Positions 8,791-16,951 of a stretch of 64,000 bases of DNA are shown piece by piece (the stretch's first letter is position 1; every line of letters starts with the position of its first letter). Location: assembly GCF_000826185.2 (NCBI RefSeq), contig NZ_LN648871.1, forward strand, positions 62,001 through 126,000. The letters run 5' to 3'. The position numbers and the translations under genes are program-made. Below the pieces are notes generated by a model that made no database searches, was not told the origin of the DNA, and saw only the letters and a program-made list of their open reading frames with translations. The DNA is from Microbacterium gorillae. GTDB taxonomy: Bacteria; Actinomycetota; Actinomycetes; Actinomycetales; Microbacteriaceae.

Positions 8791-9710
8791 AGCGCGTGGA
8801 TCGGGTTGTTCGGATCCTGCGTCACTCCGCGGGCGCGCTCGGCGAGTTCGGCGGGCAGCTCGATGATCGGCAGTCGGGCATCGAGGGCGGGGTTGAAGAA
8901 GAAGGGCACCGAGATGCGCTCGTCCGGGAACCGTGGAGAGATGACGCGGTGGTCGGTGGCGGTCAGGTAACCGCCGGTGGCGTACTCCAGCAGTTCGCCG
9001 ATGTTCACCACGAACGCACCCGGCACCGGGGGAGCGTCGACCCACTCGCCGTCGCGGCGCACCTGGAGTCCGCCCTTGCCCGGTTCCACCCAGAGCAGCG
9101 TCAGCACGCCCGAGTCCTTGTGCGCGCCGACACCCTGCTGCGGAGTCGGGTCCTCCGTGCCCGGATAACGGACGATCTTCGTCAGCGTGGAGGGCTCGCC
9201 GAAGTGGCGATCGAAGTAGTTCTCCTCCGCGCCGAGGGCCAGCGCCCAGGCGCGCAGCAGCTTCCGGGCGACGCCGGACAGGTGCTCCTGCCAGGCCGTC
9301 ACGACCTCGCGCAGCTCCGGCAGTGCCTCGGGCCAGAGGTTGGGTCCGATCAGTCGGGCGTAGGGCGGGGCGGCGGGGTCGGTGATGGCCGCGCGCTCCG
9401 GGCCGATGTCGATCTGCTCGCGCCAGTCCACCTTGCCCTGCGTGCGTTCGCCGCCGATGCGCGTGTAACCGCGGAAGTGGGGGCTGCGGACGTTCTCGAT
9501 CGCGAACTTGTCCGCGTCCGGGAGGGCGAACAGCGCGTGGGCCCCGGCCAGCAGGCGCGCCTCGAGGTCCGGGGTGACTCCGGTACCGACGAGGTAGAAG
9601 AAGCCGACCTCGTGGGTCGCGGTGCGCAGGGCGTCGCGGAAACGTGCGGCGGCGTCCGGCCCGGCGTCGAGGTCGGACAGGTCCAGCACGGGCAGCGAGA
9701 ACTCGGTCAT
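8700..9710 (-). CDS. 2-oxoglutarate/Fe(II)-dependent oxygenase, isopenicillin N synthase family
   Basis: A 336-residue non-heme iron oxygenase. The N-terminal DIOX_N region (FSLPVLDLSDL) is followed by the double-stranded beta-helix core with the iron triad HKD in GVGAHKDSGVLTLL and the distal His in ATDHRVISP. The RISVPFFFNP segment supplies the Arg-x-Ser that binds the 2-oxoglutarate carboxylate. Members hydroxylate or desaturate small molecules; substrate unknown. A TAGATT hexamer (9718-9723, minus) ends 7 nt before the ATG. The 3' end overlaps the SGNH gene. Confidence 0.88.
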   Translation of the reverse strand: MTEFSLPVLDLSDLDAGPDAAARFRDALRTATHEVGFFYLVGTGVTPDLEARLLAGAHALFALPDADKFAIENVRSPHFRGYTRIGGERTQGKVDWREQIDIGPERAAITDPAAPPYARLIGPNLWPEALPELREVVTAWQEHLSGVARKLLRAWALALGAEENYFDRHFGEPSTLTKIVRYPGTEDPTPQQGVGAHKDSGVLTLLWVEPGKGGLQVRRDGEWVDAPPVPGAFVVNIGELLEYATGGYLTATDHRVISPRFPDERISVPFFFNPALDARLPIIELPAELAERARGVTQDPNNPIHALYGENALKSRLRAHPDVAAIHHPDLVATPA

Positions 9711-9826
9711 GGCGGCGAATCTACGGGCGGCGCGGTGCGAGCGGAACGACTGTGACCTCGCGTGACGTCACCGGGGGACACACGGTGCCGTCCGGCCGGT
9801 CGGGGATACTCGACTTGTCATCAGAC

Positions 9827-9845
9827 CAAGGTAAGGCGTACCTTA
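9827..9845 (+). promoter_or_regulatory. IdeR/DtxR-like iron box upstream of efeUOB
   Basis: The 19-mer CAAGGTAAGGCGTACCTTA matches the DtxR/IdeR consensus TTAGGTTAGSCTAACCTAA at about 13 of 19 positions and has the inner palindrome AAGGTA/TACCTT. It lies about 65 nt upstream of the chosen efeU start, so iron-replete repression of the ferrous uptake operon is likely. Confidence 0.7.
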
Positions 9846-9908
9846 GTTACGCCCGTTTCGGGTGCAGCCGTGCCCCTGCCGACTGCCCGTTCGTCGGAAG
9901 TTCCTCGG

Positions 9909-10856
9909 TTGCTCGGCTCCCTGCTCATCGGCCTGCGTGAAGGTCTCGAAGCCGCACTCATCGTCGGCATTCTCGTCGCGTACCTGTCCCGTCTGGGTCG
10001 CCGCGATGTGCTGCCGCGGCTGTGGATCGGCGTCGGACTCGCCGTCGCTCTCTCCCTCGGCATCGGTGCGGTGCTCACCTTCGGCGCCTACGAGCTGACC
10101 TTCCAGGCGCAGGAGATCATCGGCGGGACGCTGTCGCTGGTGGCCGTCGGATTCGTCACCTGGATGATCTTCTGGATGCAGAAGACCGCACGCAACCTCA
10201 AGAAGGAGCTGCACGGCGGGGTGGACCGGGCGCTGGCGTCCGGGGGCATGTGGGGCATCGTCGTCCTCGGCTTCATCTCCGTGGCGCGCGAGGGCATCGA
10301 GACCACGCTCATCCTGTGGTCGGTCGTGCAGTCCGCCGGCTCTGCGCCGACAGCGCTGGTCGGCGCGGTCATCGGGTTCGCCATCTCGATCACGGCCGGT
10401 GCGCTGCTCTCGCGCGGCATCGTCAAGCTCAACCTCGGTCGCTTCTTCACCTGGACCGGTGGAATCCTCGTCGTCGTCGCGGCCGGCGTGCTCGCGTACG
10501 CGATGCATGATCTGCAGGAGGCGGGCGTGCTGCCCGGCCCGTGGGGCTATCTCGCCCCGGCCGCCGCAGGGGGAGCGGCCGCCGTCGGCGGCATCGCGAC
10601 CGGGTGGGCCGGCTTCCCGTTTGGATACGCGTTCGACGTGTCCGCCGCCGTCGCTCCGGGCGGCACGCTGGCCACACTCGGCCAGGCGACGATCGGTTTC
10701 ATGCCCGTCATGACATGGCTCCAGGTGATCGCCTGGGCGCTGTACATCGTCATCGTCGGCACCATTTTCGTCCGTCGGGTGCGTGCTGCGCGCCCGGCGC
10801 AGAAGAAGGCGACGGCCATCGGGGCCGCCGTCCCCGCCCCGGAAGGAATCCGATGA
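9909..10856 (+). CDS. efeU: Iron uptake transporter permease EfeU
   Basis: A 315-residue membrane permease of the FTR1/EfeU family with about seven TM segments. Both iron-passage motifs are present: GLREGLEAALIVGIL near the N-terminus and VAREGIETTLILW in the middle (REGLE/REGIE). It moves iron delivered by EfeO/EfeB. There is no ATG at the homologous start; the TTG at 9909 has GGAAG 9 nt upstream and puts the first TM at the N-terminus as in homologues. A GTG at 9870 is the alternative. It overlaps efeO by four bases (ATGA). Confidence 0.93.
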   Translation: MLGSLLIGLREGLEAALIVGILVAYLSRLGRRDVLPRLWIGVGLAVALSLGIGAVLTFGAYELTFQAQEIIGGTLSLVAVGFVTWMIFWMQKTARNLKKELHGGVDRALASGGMWGIVVLGFISVAREGIETTLILWSVVQSAGSAPTALVGAVIGFAISITAGALLSRGIVKLNLGRFFTWTGGILVVVAAGVLAYAMHDLQEAGVLPGPWGYLAPAAAGGAAAVGGIATGWAGFPFGYAFDVSAAVAPGGTLATLGQATIGFMPVMTWLQVIAWALYIVIVGTIFVRRVRAARPAQKKATAIGAAVPAPEGIR

Positions 10857-12085
10857 CCCCGTTCCGACCCCGCGCTCTCGCCGCGGCCGCCGGTATCTCC
10901 CTCGCTGCGCTCGCCCTGACCGGGTGTGTGGCCAAAGCCGACGCCACCGGAGCCGGCGCCCTGTCCGTCACCGGAACGGACGATGCCTGCACCGTCTCCG
11001 GTGACAGCGCCACCAGCGGCACCCTGACGTTCTCGATCAAGAACGACTCGAGCAAGGTCAACGAGTTCTACCTGCTCGCGGACGACGGACTTCGCATCGT
11101 CGGTGAGGTCGAGAACATCGCTCCCGGTTCTTCCCGCACCCTCACCGTGCAGGCCCAGCCGGGGTCGTACTTCACGGTGTGCAAACCGGGCATGATCGGT
11201 GACGGCGTCGGCAAGACCGCGTTCACCGTCTCCGGCGAGAAGATCGCCGCCACCGGCGACGACGCCGAGCAGATGAAGAAGGCCGTGGACCTGTACGCGG
11301 CATTCGTGAAGGACCAGGTCTCGCAGCTGGTTCCGGCGGTCAACGAATTCGTCACCGCCTACGAGTCCGGTGACGATGAGAAGGCGCGGTCGCTGTTCGC
11401 CTCGACGCGCGTGTTCTACGAGCGGATCGAGCCGGTCGCCGAGGCGCTCGGCACCCTGGACCCGCGCATCGACTACCGCGAGGTCGACGCCGTGGCGGAG
11501 GGTCTGGACTGGACCGGCTTCCACCGCATCGAGAAGGACCTGTGGCCGCCGGCGAAGGACGCCCTGAACTCCGACGGTGAGAACGCCTCGAAGGACTGGA
11601 CGCCCTCGACCCCGGAGGAGCGCAAGGCCTTCGGCGCGAAGCTGATCGCTGACGTGCAGGAACTGTACGACCACGTGCACAGCGACGAGTTCGCCGCAGG
11701 GCTGGAGGAGCAGGGCATCGGCAGCATCTCCAACGGTGCGATCGGTCTCCTCGACGAGGTCGCCAAGGGCAAGATCACCGGTGAAGAGGACTGGTGGAGC
11801 CACACCGACCTGTACGACTTCGCCGCGAACGTGGAGGGCTCGAAGATGGCCTTCTCGCTGGTCCAGGACTACGCCGATTCCAAGGGCGCGGACGCGAAGA
11901 AGCTCGTGTCCGAGATCTCCACCGGATATGCGAACCTGGAGAAGGCGCTGGCGAACTACGGATCGCTGGACAAGGGCTTCGTCTCCTACACCGAGCTGAC
12001 CGACGCCGACCGCAAGACGCTGACCGAAGAGGTCAACGCCCTCGCGGAGCCGCTCTCCAAGCTCACCTCGACCATTCTGGAGTGA
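10853..12085 (+). CDS. efeO: Iron uptake system lipoprotein EfeO
   Basis: A 410-residue extracellular lipoprotein. The signal peptide ends in a lipobox LALTGC at about residue 24. A cupredoxin-like domain (residues 35-135) precedes the imelysin/M75 domain, whose metal motif HxxE appears in GFHRIEKDLW. EfeO binds iron outside the membrane and hands it to EfeU. Start is ATG within the efeU stop (ATGA), and GGAAGG lies upstream. The downstream efeB begins one base after the stop, completing a coupled three-gene operon. Confidence 0.95.
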   Translation: MTPFRPRALAAAAGISLAALALTGCVAKADATGAGALSVTGTDDACTVSGDSATSGTLTFSIKNDSSKVNEFYLLADDGLRIVGEVENIAPGSSRTLTVQAQPGSYFTVCKPGMIGDGVGKTAFTVSGEKIAATGDDAEQMKKAVDLYAAFVKDQVSQLVPAVNEFVTAYESGDDEKARSLFASTRVFYERIEPVAEALGTLDPRIDYREVDAVAEGLDWTGFHRIEKDLWPPAKDALNSDGENASKDWTPSTPEERKAFGAKLIADVQELYDHVHSDEFAAGLEEQGIGSISNGAIGLLDEVAKGKITGEEDWWSHTDLYDFAANVEGSKMAFSLVQDYADSKGADAKKLVSEISTGYANLEKALANYGSLDKGFVSYTELTDADRKTLTEEVNALAEPLSKLTSTILE

Positions 12086-12086
12086 T

Positions 12087-13406
12087 GTGACCGAAGGTCT
12101 CTCCGACGATTCGCCCGCCGTGCCCCCCACGGTGGGCGATTCGCCGTCCCGCGGGCTGTCCCGCCGTGCGCTGTTCGGTCTTGCCGGTGCGGCCGGTCTC
12201 GTGCTGGGGGCGGGCGGCGGCAGCGCCGTCACCGCCGCTGTCACCGGTTCCCGCACGGCGGGCGGCGCGGGCGGTGGCGTCCACCCCTTCTACGGCGAGC
12301 ACCAGTCCGGGATCGCCACGGAAGTGCAGGAGCACTTGCACTTCGCGAGCTTCGACATGATGGCGCGCACGTCCCGGGACGACCTCATCGAGCTGCTGCA
12401 GGACTGGTCGTACGCGGCCGCCCGGATGACGCAGGGGCTCGAGGTGAGCGCGAAGGGCGCGGTCGGCGGGTCGCCGCAGGCCCCGCCGGATGACACCGGG
12501 GAGGCGCTCGGCCTGCCGGCGAGCGCGCTGACGATCACGTTCGGCTTCGGCCCGACGCTGTTCACGAAGGACGGGGAGGACCGCTTCGGGATCGCCGCTC
12601 GGCAGCCGACGGCGCTGAAGCGGCTGCCCGCGTTTCTCCGTGATGACCTGATTCCGGAAGCCAGCGACGGCGACCTGTTCATCCAGGCGTGCGCGGACGA
12701 CCCGCAGGTCGCGGTGCACGCGATCCGCAACCTCAGCCGCATCGCGTTCGGGCGGGCGTCGATCCGGTGGTCGCAGCTCGGGTTCGGACGGACGTCGAAG
12801 ACCACCGTCGACCAGTCCACGCCCCGCAACCTGTTCGGATTCAAGGACGGCACCGCGAACATCCTCGCCGAGGACACGTCGGCGCTGGCCGAGCACGTCT
12901 GGGTGAAGGGGGGCGACCAGCCCTGGCTCGTCGGGGGCAGCTACCTCGTCGCGCGCAAGATCTCCATGACGATCGAGACGTGGGACCGGGTCCGCCTCGC
13001 CGAGCAGGACCGCGTGGTCGGCCGCGCGAAGGGCAGCGGCGCGCCGCTGTCCGCGCCCGACGGTGCGGAGACCGCGGAGCCCGACTTCGCCACCACCGGC
13101 GAGGACGGCAAGCCGCTCATCGACGAGGTGAGTCACGTCCGCCTCGCGCACCCGGACCTCAACGGCGGCATCCGCATGCTGCGGCGCGGCTACAACTATG
13201 TGGACGGCAACGACGCGCTCGGCAAGCTGTCCGCGGGGCTGTTCTTCCTGGCGTTCCAGCACTTGCCGGAGGACTTCATCACGGTGCAGCGCTCGCTCGC
13301 GAAGGACGCGATGGGCGAGTACCTGGTGCACATCGGCTCTGGCCTCTGGGCGGTGCCACCCGGCGCCGCCGAGGGCTCCTACGTCGGTGCCGGCCTGTTC
13401 GCATAG
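12087..13406 (+). CDS. efeB: Deferrochelatase/peroxidase EfeB (DyP type, Tat-exported)
   Basis: A 439-residue dye-decolorising peroxidase that oxidises ferrous iron or extracts iron from haem for EfeUO. The N-terminus carries a twin-arginine signal, SRRALFGLAGAAGLVLGAG, fitting export of a folded haem protein. The DyP hallmark GXXDG is seen as FGFKDGTANI, with the distal region FITVQRSLAKD and the haem-ligand region preserved. It starts with GTG one base after efeO. A convergent two-component operon begins 26 nt beyond. Confidence 0.95.
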   Translation: MTEGLSDDSPAVPPTVGDSPSRGLSRRALFGLAGAAGLVLGAGGGSAVTAAVTGSRTAGGAGGGVHPFYGEHQSGIATEVQEHLHFASFDMMARTSRDDLIELLQDWSYAAARMTQGLEVSAKGAVGGSPQAPPDDTGEALGLPASALTITFGFGPTLFTKDGEDRFGIAARQPTALKRLPAFLRDDLIPEASDGDLFIQACADDPQVAVHAIRNLSRIAFGRASIRWSQLGFGRTSKTTVDQSTPRNLFGFKDGTANILAEDTSALAEHVWVKGGDQPWLVGGSYLVARKISMTIETWDRVRLAEQDRVVGRAKGSGAPLSAPDGAETAEPDFATTGEDGKPLIDEVSHVRLAHPDLNGGIRMLRRGYNYVDGNDALGKLSAGLFFLAFQHLPEDFITVQRSLAKDAMGEYLVHIGSGLWAVPPGAAEGSYVGAGLFA

Positions 13407-13431
13407 GCAGAGTTTCCGGGGATGCGCGGGG

Positions 13432-14046
13432 TCAGAGCCAGCCGTGGCGCTGGGCGGCGACAGCGGCCTCGGTCCGCGTCGTCGCGGACGTCTTGCCGAT
13501 CGCCGCGGACAGGTGATTGCGGACCGTGCCGACCGACAGGTGCAGGTCGGCGGCGAGCTGGCGCACGGTCGCTCCGGTGAGCGCACCACGGAGGACGTCC
13601 CGCTCCCGACCGGTGAGAGGATTGGCGCCGGCGAGCGCGTCCTCCTCGGCGACGCTCGGGTCGATCACGCGGAGCCCGGCGTGCACGCGCCGCACGACGG
13701 CGGCGAGCTGATCGGCGGGGGTGTCCTTCACCACGAACCCGGACGCGCCCGCCGCCAGAGCCCGGCGCAGGTACCCGGGCCGGCCGAAGGTCGTCACGAT
13801 CACACTGCGGCAGGGGAGTCCGGATGCGGTCAGCCGCGCGACGACCGCGATCCCGTCGATGCCGGGCATCTCGATATCGATCAGCGCCACGTCGACGCGG
13901 TGGTCTCGGACGAGGTCGACCACGTCGGTTCCGTCGCCGGTCTCGGCGACGACCTGCAGGTCCGGTTCCATCGACAGCAGCGCGGCCATCGCGCCGCGGA
14001 TGAGGGCCTGATCGTCGGCGAGGAGAATGCGCAGGGGCTCGGTCAC
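13432..14046 (-). CDS. NarL/LuxR-type response regulator
   Basis: A 204-residue response regulator. The receiver domain begins LRILLADDQALIRGAM with the acidic pair, has the phospho-Asp in DVALIDIEMPG and the switch Lys in FVVKDTPADQ. The C-terminal GerE/LuxR helix-turn-helix is LTGRERDVLRGALTGATVRQLAADLHLSVGTVRNHLSAA. It starts with GTG overlapping the kinase stop (GTGA), so the pair is translationally coupled. It is the last gene of a four-gene minus-strand unit with an ABC exporter that it probably controls. Confidence 0.93.
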   Translation of the reverse strand: MTEPLRILLADDQALIRGAMAALLSMEPDLQVVAETGDGTDVVDLVRDHRVDVALIDIEMPGIDGIAVVARLTASGLPCRSVIVTTFGRPGYLRRALAAGASGFVVKDTPADQLAAVVRRVHAGLRVIDPSVAEEDALAGANPLTGRERDVLRGALTGATVRQLAADLHLSVGTVRNHLSAAIGKTSATTRTEAAVAAQRHGWL

Positions 14047-15134
14047 GGGACACTCACCGCCACGGTCGTGCCGGGACGGAGAGCGCCGGGGTGTGCCGGA
14101 CCGACGCACACTGTTGCGCCGACCGCATCGGCGCGCTCGCGGAGACCGGTCAGGCCGTTTCCCGGTGCGGTGGAGCCGACGCCGTCACCGTCGTCCGTGA
14201 CCGTCAGCGTGCGCGGGTCCCAGCCGATGCGCACCGACGCCGCGTTCGCGTGCCGGACGACGTTCGTGGTGAGCTCGCGCAGCGCGGCGACGAACAGGGC
14301 GCCCTCGGGTGGGGCGTCGGGATCTCCGTCGGCGGAGACCGCCAGACCCGCGGCCTCCAGGGCCCGCCGCGAACCCTCCAGCTGTGTGGCGAAGTCCGTG
14401 GTCCGCAGCTCCGTGACGGTGCCGCGGACGTCGGCGAGCGCGGACCGGGCGAGTTCGTGGACGTCATCGAGTTCGCGCACGGCGGCGTCCGGGTCGCTGC
14501 GGACCAGGCGCCGGGCGAGGTCGGTCTTCACCGAGATCACCGTGAGGGAGTGGCCGAGGATGTCGTGCACGTCGCGCGCGAAGTCGGCGCGTTCCCGGAC
14601 CCGCGCCAGTTCGGTGCGGATCGCCTCGTTTCGGGCCTCGTGCTCGGCATCCAACCGCATGACGAGCACGAACGTGGTTCCGGTCGCGACCCCGATGCCC
14701 AGTCCCCAGCTGTTCCCGAGATGGAGGGTGGCGCTGAAGATCGCCGATCCGAGCACCGCCACCGCGACCCCGATCCCGAGAACGAGCCCGGGGATCAAGG
14801 ACATGTGAAAGGCGATCACGCTGAGGACGAACGGCGTGACGGCGGCGACGTTCCACCCGATCGCCGGGACGGCCGGCAGGATCGCCCCGACCAGCAGGGC
14901 CACCCAGATGGCGAGGTTCACCCCGAGGGGCCATCGGGCGAACAGGCGCGGGCGGCGGAAGGCCAGCACGAACACGACCGCGAAGACCGCGATCGCGGCC
15001 CAGGCCAGGAGACGTTCGGTCCACGTGGCGGGCAGGATCGCGGTCAGGATCGCGGGGATCGCCAGGAACACCAGCCACAGCGCCGCAGACCGGTATTCCG
15101 GCGTCTCGCGCTGCCCCGTCCCGGCGTCGAGCAT
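14043..15134 (-). CDS. Sensor histidine kinase, HisKA_3 (DesK/LiaS-like) family
   Basis: A 363-residue kinase with five to six N-terminal TM helices and no large extracellular domain, so it may sense the membrane. The phosphoacceptor is in FARDVHDILGHSLTVIS. The ATPase has a shortened N box (ELTTNVVRHANA) and the glycine-rich DDGDGVG and GNGLTGLRERADAVGA. Start is an ATG overlapping the permease stop (ATGA at 15131-15134 complement). Its partner is the NarL-type regulator directly downstream. Confidence 0.92.
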   Translation of the reverse strand: MLDAGTGQRETPEYRSAALWLVFLAIPAILTAILPATWTERLLAWAAIAVFAVVFVLAFRRPRLFARWPLGVNLAIWVALLVGAILPAVPAIGWNVAAVTPFVLSVIAFHMSLIPGLVLGIGVAVAVLGSAIFSATLHLGNSWGLGIGVATGTTFVLVMRLDAEHEARNEAIRTELARVRERADFARDVHDILGHSLTVISVKTDLARRLVRSDPDAAVRELDDVHELARSALADVRGTVTELRTTDFATQLEGSRRALEAAGLAVSADGDPDAPPEGALFVAALRELTTNVVRHANAASVRIGWDPRTLTVTDDGDGVGSTAPGNGLTGLRERADAVGATVCVGPAHPGALRPGTTVAVSVP

Positions 15135-15907
15135 CACTGCCGCCGGGTGCCGCGGCGAGCGGTGTAGACGGCGGCGATGGCGAAGATCACGGTCCATGCT
15201 CCCACGTTGAGCAGCAGCTGCCACAGTTCGTCGGAGTCGGTGCTCGGGCCGTTCGCCGCAACGAGAACCCCCTCGGTCTGGGGCCAGCGGGCGAGGCCGA
15301 CCAGTCCGTACAGCGGCGTCCAGCGGCCGATGTCCAGCAGCACGCCGGACAGCGGGACGAAGAGGTTGCCGAAGAAGGCCAGCACCACGAGGATTCCGGA
15401 CGCCGTGCCGACGGCGGACTCGGAGCGGAACAGCTGCCCGATCGTCAGGCCGTAGAGGGCGAAGACGGCCGAGCCGAGGACGACGATCGCGCCGGTGGCG
15501 AGCCAGAGCCACGGCTCGTCGAACTTCGAGCCGACCAGAGCACCGGCGAGGTAGACCACGACCACCGGGAGGACGGCGATGACGAGGGCCACGGTCACCT
15601 TGGACAGGACGTACTGCGGTCCGCGCAGGGCGGTGAGGGCGAGCTGGCGTCCCCATCCGTGCGAGCGCTCGACGGCCGCGGACCCGGCGATGTTCGTGGT
15701 CGCGGTGACCGCGCCGTACAGGGCCATCGAGATCATCAGGTACGACGACACGTTGCCGTGCCCGACCGGGTCGTCGCTGTAGTCGGACAGTCCGCCGAAC
15801 ATCAGGAACAGCGCGGTCGGCAGCACGACGATGAAGAACATGCTGGAGATCATCAGCGCGTGCCGACGGAGGTCGTAGGCGGTGTAACCGAGGACGTTCA
15901 CGGCCAT
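15134..15907 (-). CDS. ABC-2 type transporter permease
   Basis: A 257-residue permease with six hydrophobic segments and no ATPase motif. The central QLALTALRGPQYVLSKVTVAL block is typical of ABC-2 exporters, where it couples to the ATPase. It sits one base downstream of the ATPase gene and overlaps the kinase gene by one codon. ABC exporters coupled to HisKA_3 systems usually handle antimicrobial compounds or lipids; the substrate here is unknown. Confidence 0.88.
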   Translation of the reverse strand: MAVNVLGYTAYDLRRHALMISSMFFIVVLPTALFLMFGGLSDYSDDPVGHGNVSSYLMISMALYGAVTATTNIAGSAAVERSHGWGRQLALTALRGPQYVLSKVTVALVIAVLPVVVVYLAGALVGSKFDEPWLWLATGAIVVLGSAVFALYGLTIGQLFRSESAVGTASGILVVLAFFGNLFVPLSGVLLDIGRWTPLYGLVGLARWPQTEGVLVAANGPSTDSDELWQLLLNVGAWTVIFAIAAVYTARRGTRRQ

Positions 15908-15908
15908 G

Positions 15909-16853
15909 TCAATTACCTTCCCGAGAGGTGAGAGCGATGAAGGCCTCGTCGAGGCCGGCCGGGGTGATGTCGACGTCGGTGGCGCCGACGGTGCCGAGCA
16001 GGTGCAGCGCGACCGGGTCTGCGTCCGCGGTGACGATCGTGTGCCGGCCCTGGTCGACGCTGTGTCGGCCGTCGATGGGGCGGCCGAGCGTGGCGCTCAC
16101 GACGGCGAGCGCGGCGTCGGCGGAGAAGTCCGCCGGGGGCGTGAAGCGGATCGTCTTGGTGGCGATCGTCGACTGGATCTCGGCCACGGGGCCGTCCGCG
16201 ACGATCCGACCGTCGGCGACGAGGACGATGCGCTCGGCGAAGTCCTGGGCCTCCTCCAGGTAGTGCGTGGCGAAGATGACCGTGCGACCCTCGGCGGCGC
16301 GCTCGTGCATCGTGGCCCAGAACTCGCGCCGGGCGGTCACGTCCATCCCGGCGGTCGGTTCGTCGAGGATGAGGATGTCCGGGTCAGTGAGCAGTGCGAG
16401 CGCGAACCGCAACCGCTGCTGCTGGCCGCCCGAGCACTTCGACACGCGTCGGTCCGCGAATTCCAGCGCCCCGGCTCGCCGCAGCGTCTCCTCGACGGGA
16501 AGGGGATGGGCCTGGACCTTCGCGATCATCGCGACGGTGTGCCGCACGGTGAGATCGGGGAGCAGCCCGCCGGTCTGCAGGACGGCGGAGATGTGTCCGG
16601 CGCGGACCGCGCTCTCCGCGTTCATCCCGAGCACCTCGACGGTGCCGGACGTGGGAGCGGTGAAGCCCAGGACCATGTCGAGCAGTGTCGTCTTGCCGGC
16701 GCCGTTCGGACCGAGGAGGGCGAGCACCTCGCCGCGGCGGACGTCGAGGGTGATGCCGCGGACGGCGTGGACCGTGCCACCGCGACTCGGGAAGGTCTTG
16801 GTCACGTCGCGGAGGCTGAGCGCCGGAGCGTCCGGGTGCGGGCGGGAGTTCAT
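15909..16853 (-). CDS. ABC transporter ATP-binding protein
   Basis: A 314-residue ATPase. It has Walker A GPNGAGKTT, Q-loop LLPDLTV, the signature CSGGQQQRL, Walker B ILILDEPTAGMD and the H-loop FATHYLEEAQ. Residues after about 220 form the extra C-terminal domain found in drug-exporter ATPases. It is the first gene of the ATPase-permease-kinase-regulator unit, and all four genes are spaced by one base or overlap, so they form one operon. Confidence 0.94.
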   Translation of the reverse strand: MNSRPHPDAPALSLRDVTKTFPSRGGTVHAVRGITLDVRRGEVLALLGPNGAGKTTLLDMVLGFTAPTSGTVEVLGMNAESAVRAGHISAVLQTGGLLPDLTVRHTVAMIAKVQAHPLPVEETLRRAGALEFADRRVSKCSGGQQQRLRFALALLTDPDILILDEPTAGMDVTARREFWATMHERAAEGRTVIFATHYLEEAQDFAERIVLVADGRIVADGPVAEIQSTIATKTIRFTPPADFSADAALAVVSATLGRPIDGRHSVDQGRHTIVTADADPVALHLLGTVGATDVDITPAGLDEAFIALTSREGN

Positions 16854-16951
16854 GGTTCCATCGTGGCGACCTCTGCGCGTGCGGACCTAGGCCGAACGTC
16901 ACGATTGTGCCGGGACTGTTCGGCGTCCCCCGTCGGGCGTACCGTCAGGGC

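Noticed and set aside
7683..9755. A 690-codon plus frame spanning the SGNH and oxygenase genes
   Set aside because: It crosses two well-supported genes in other frames and is Arg/Gly-rich without motifs.
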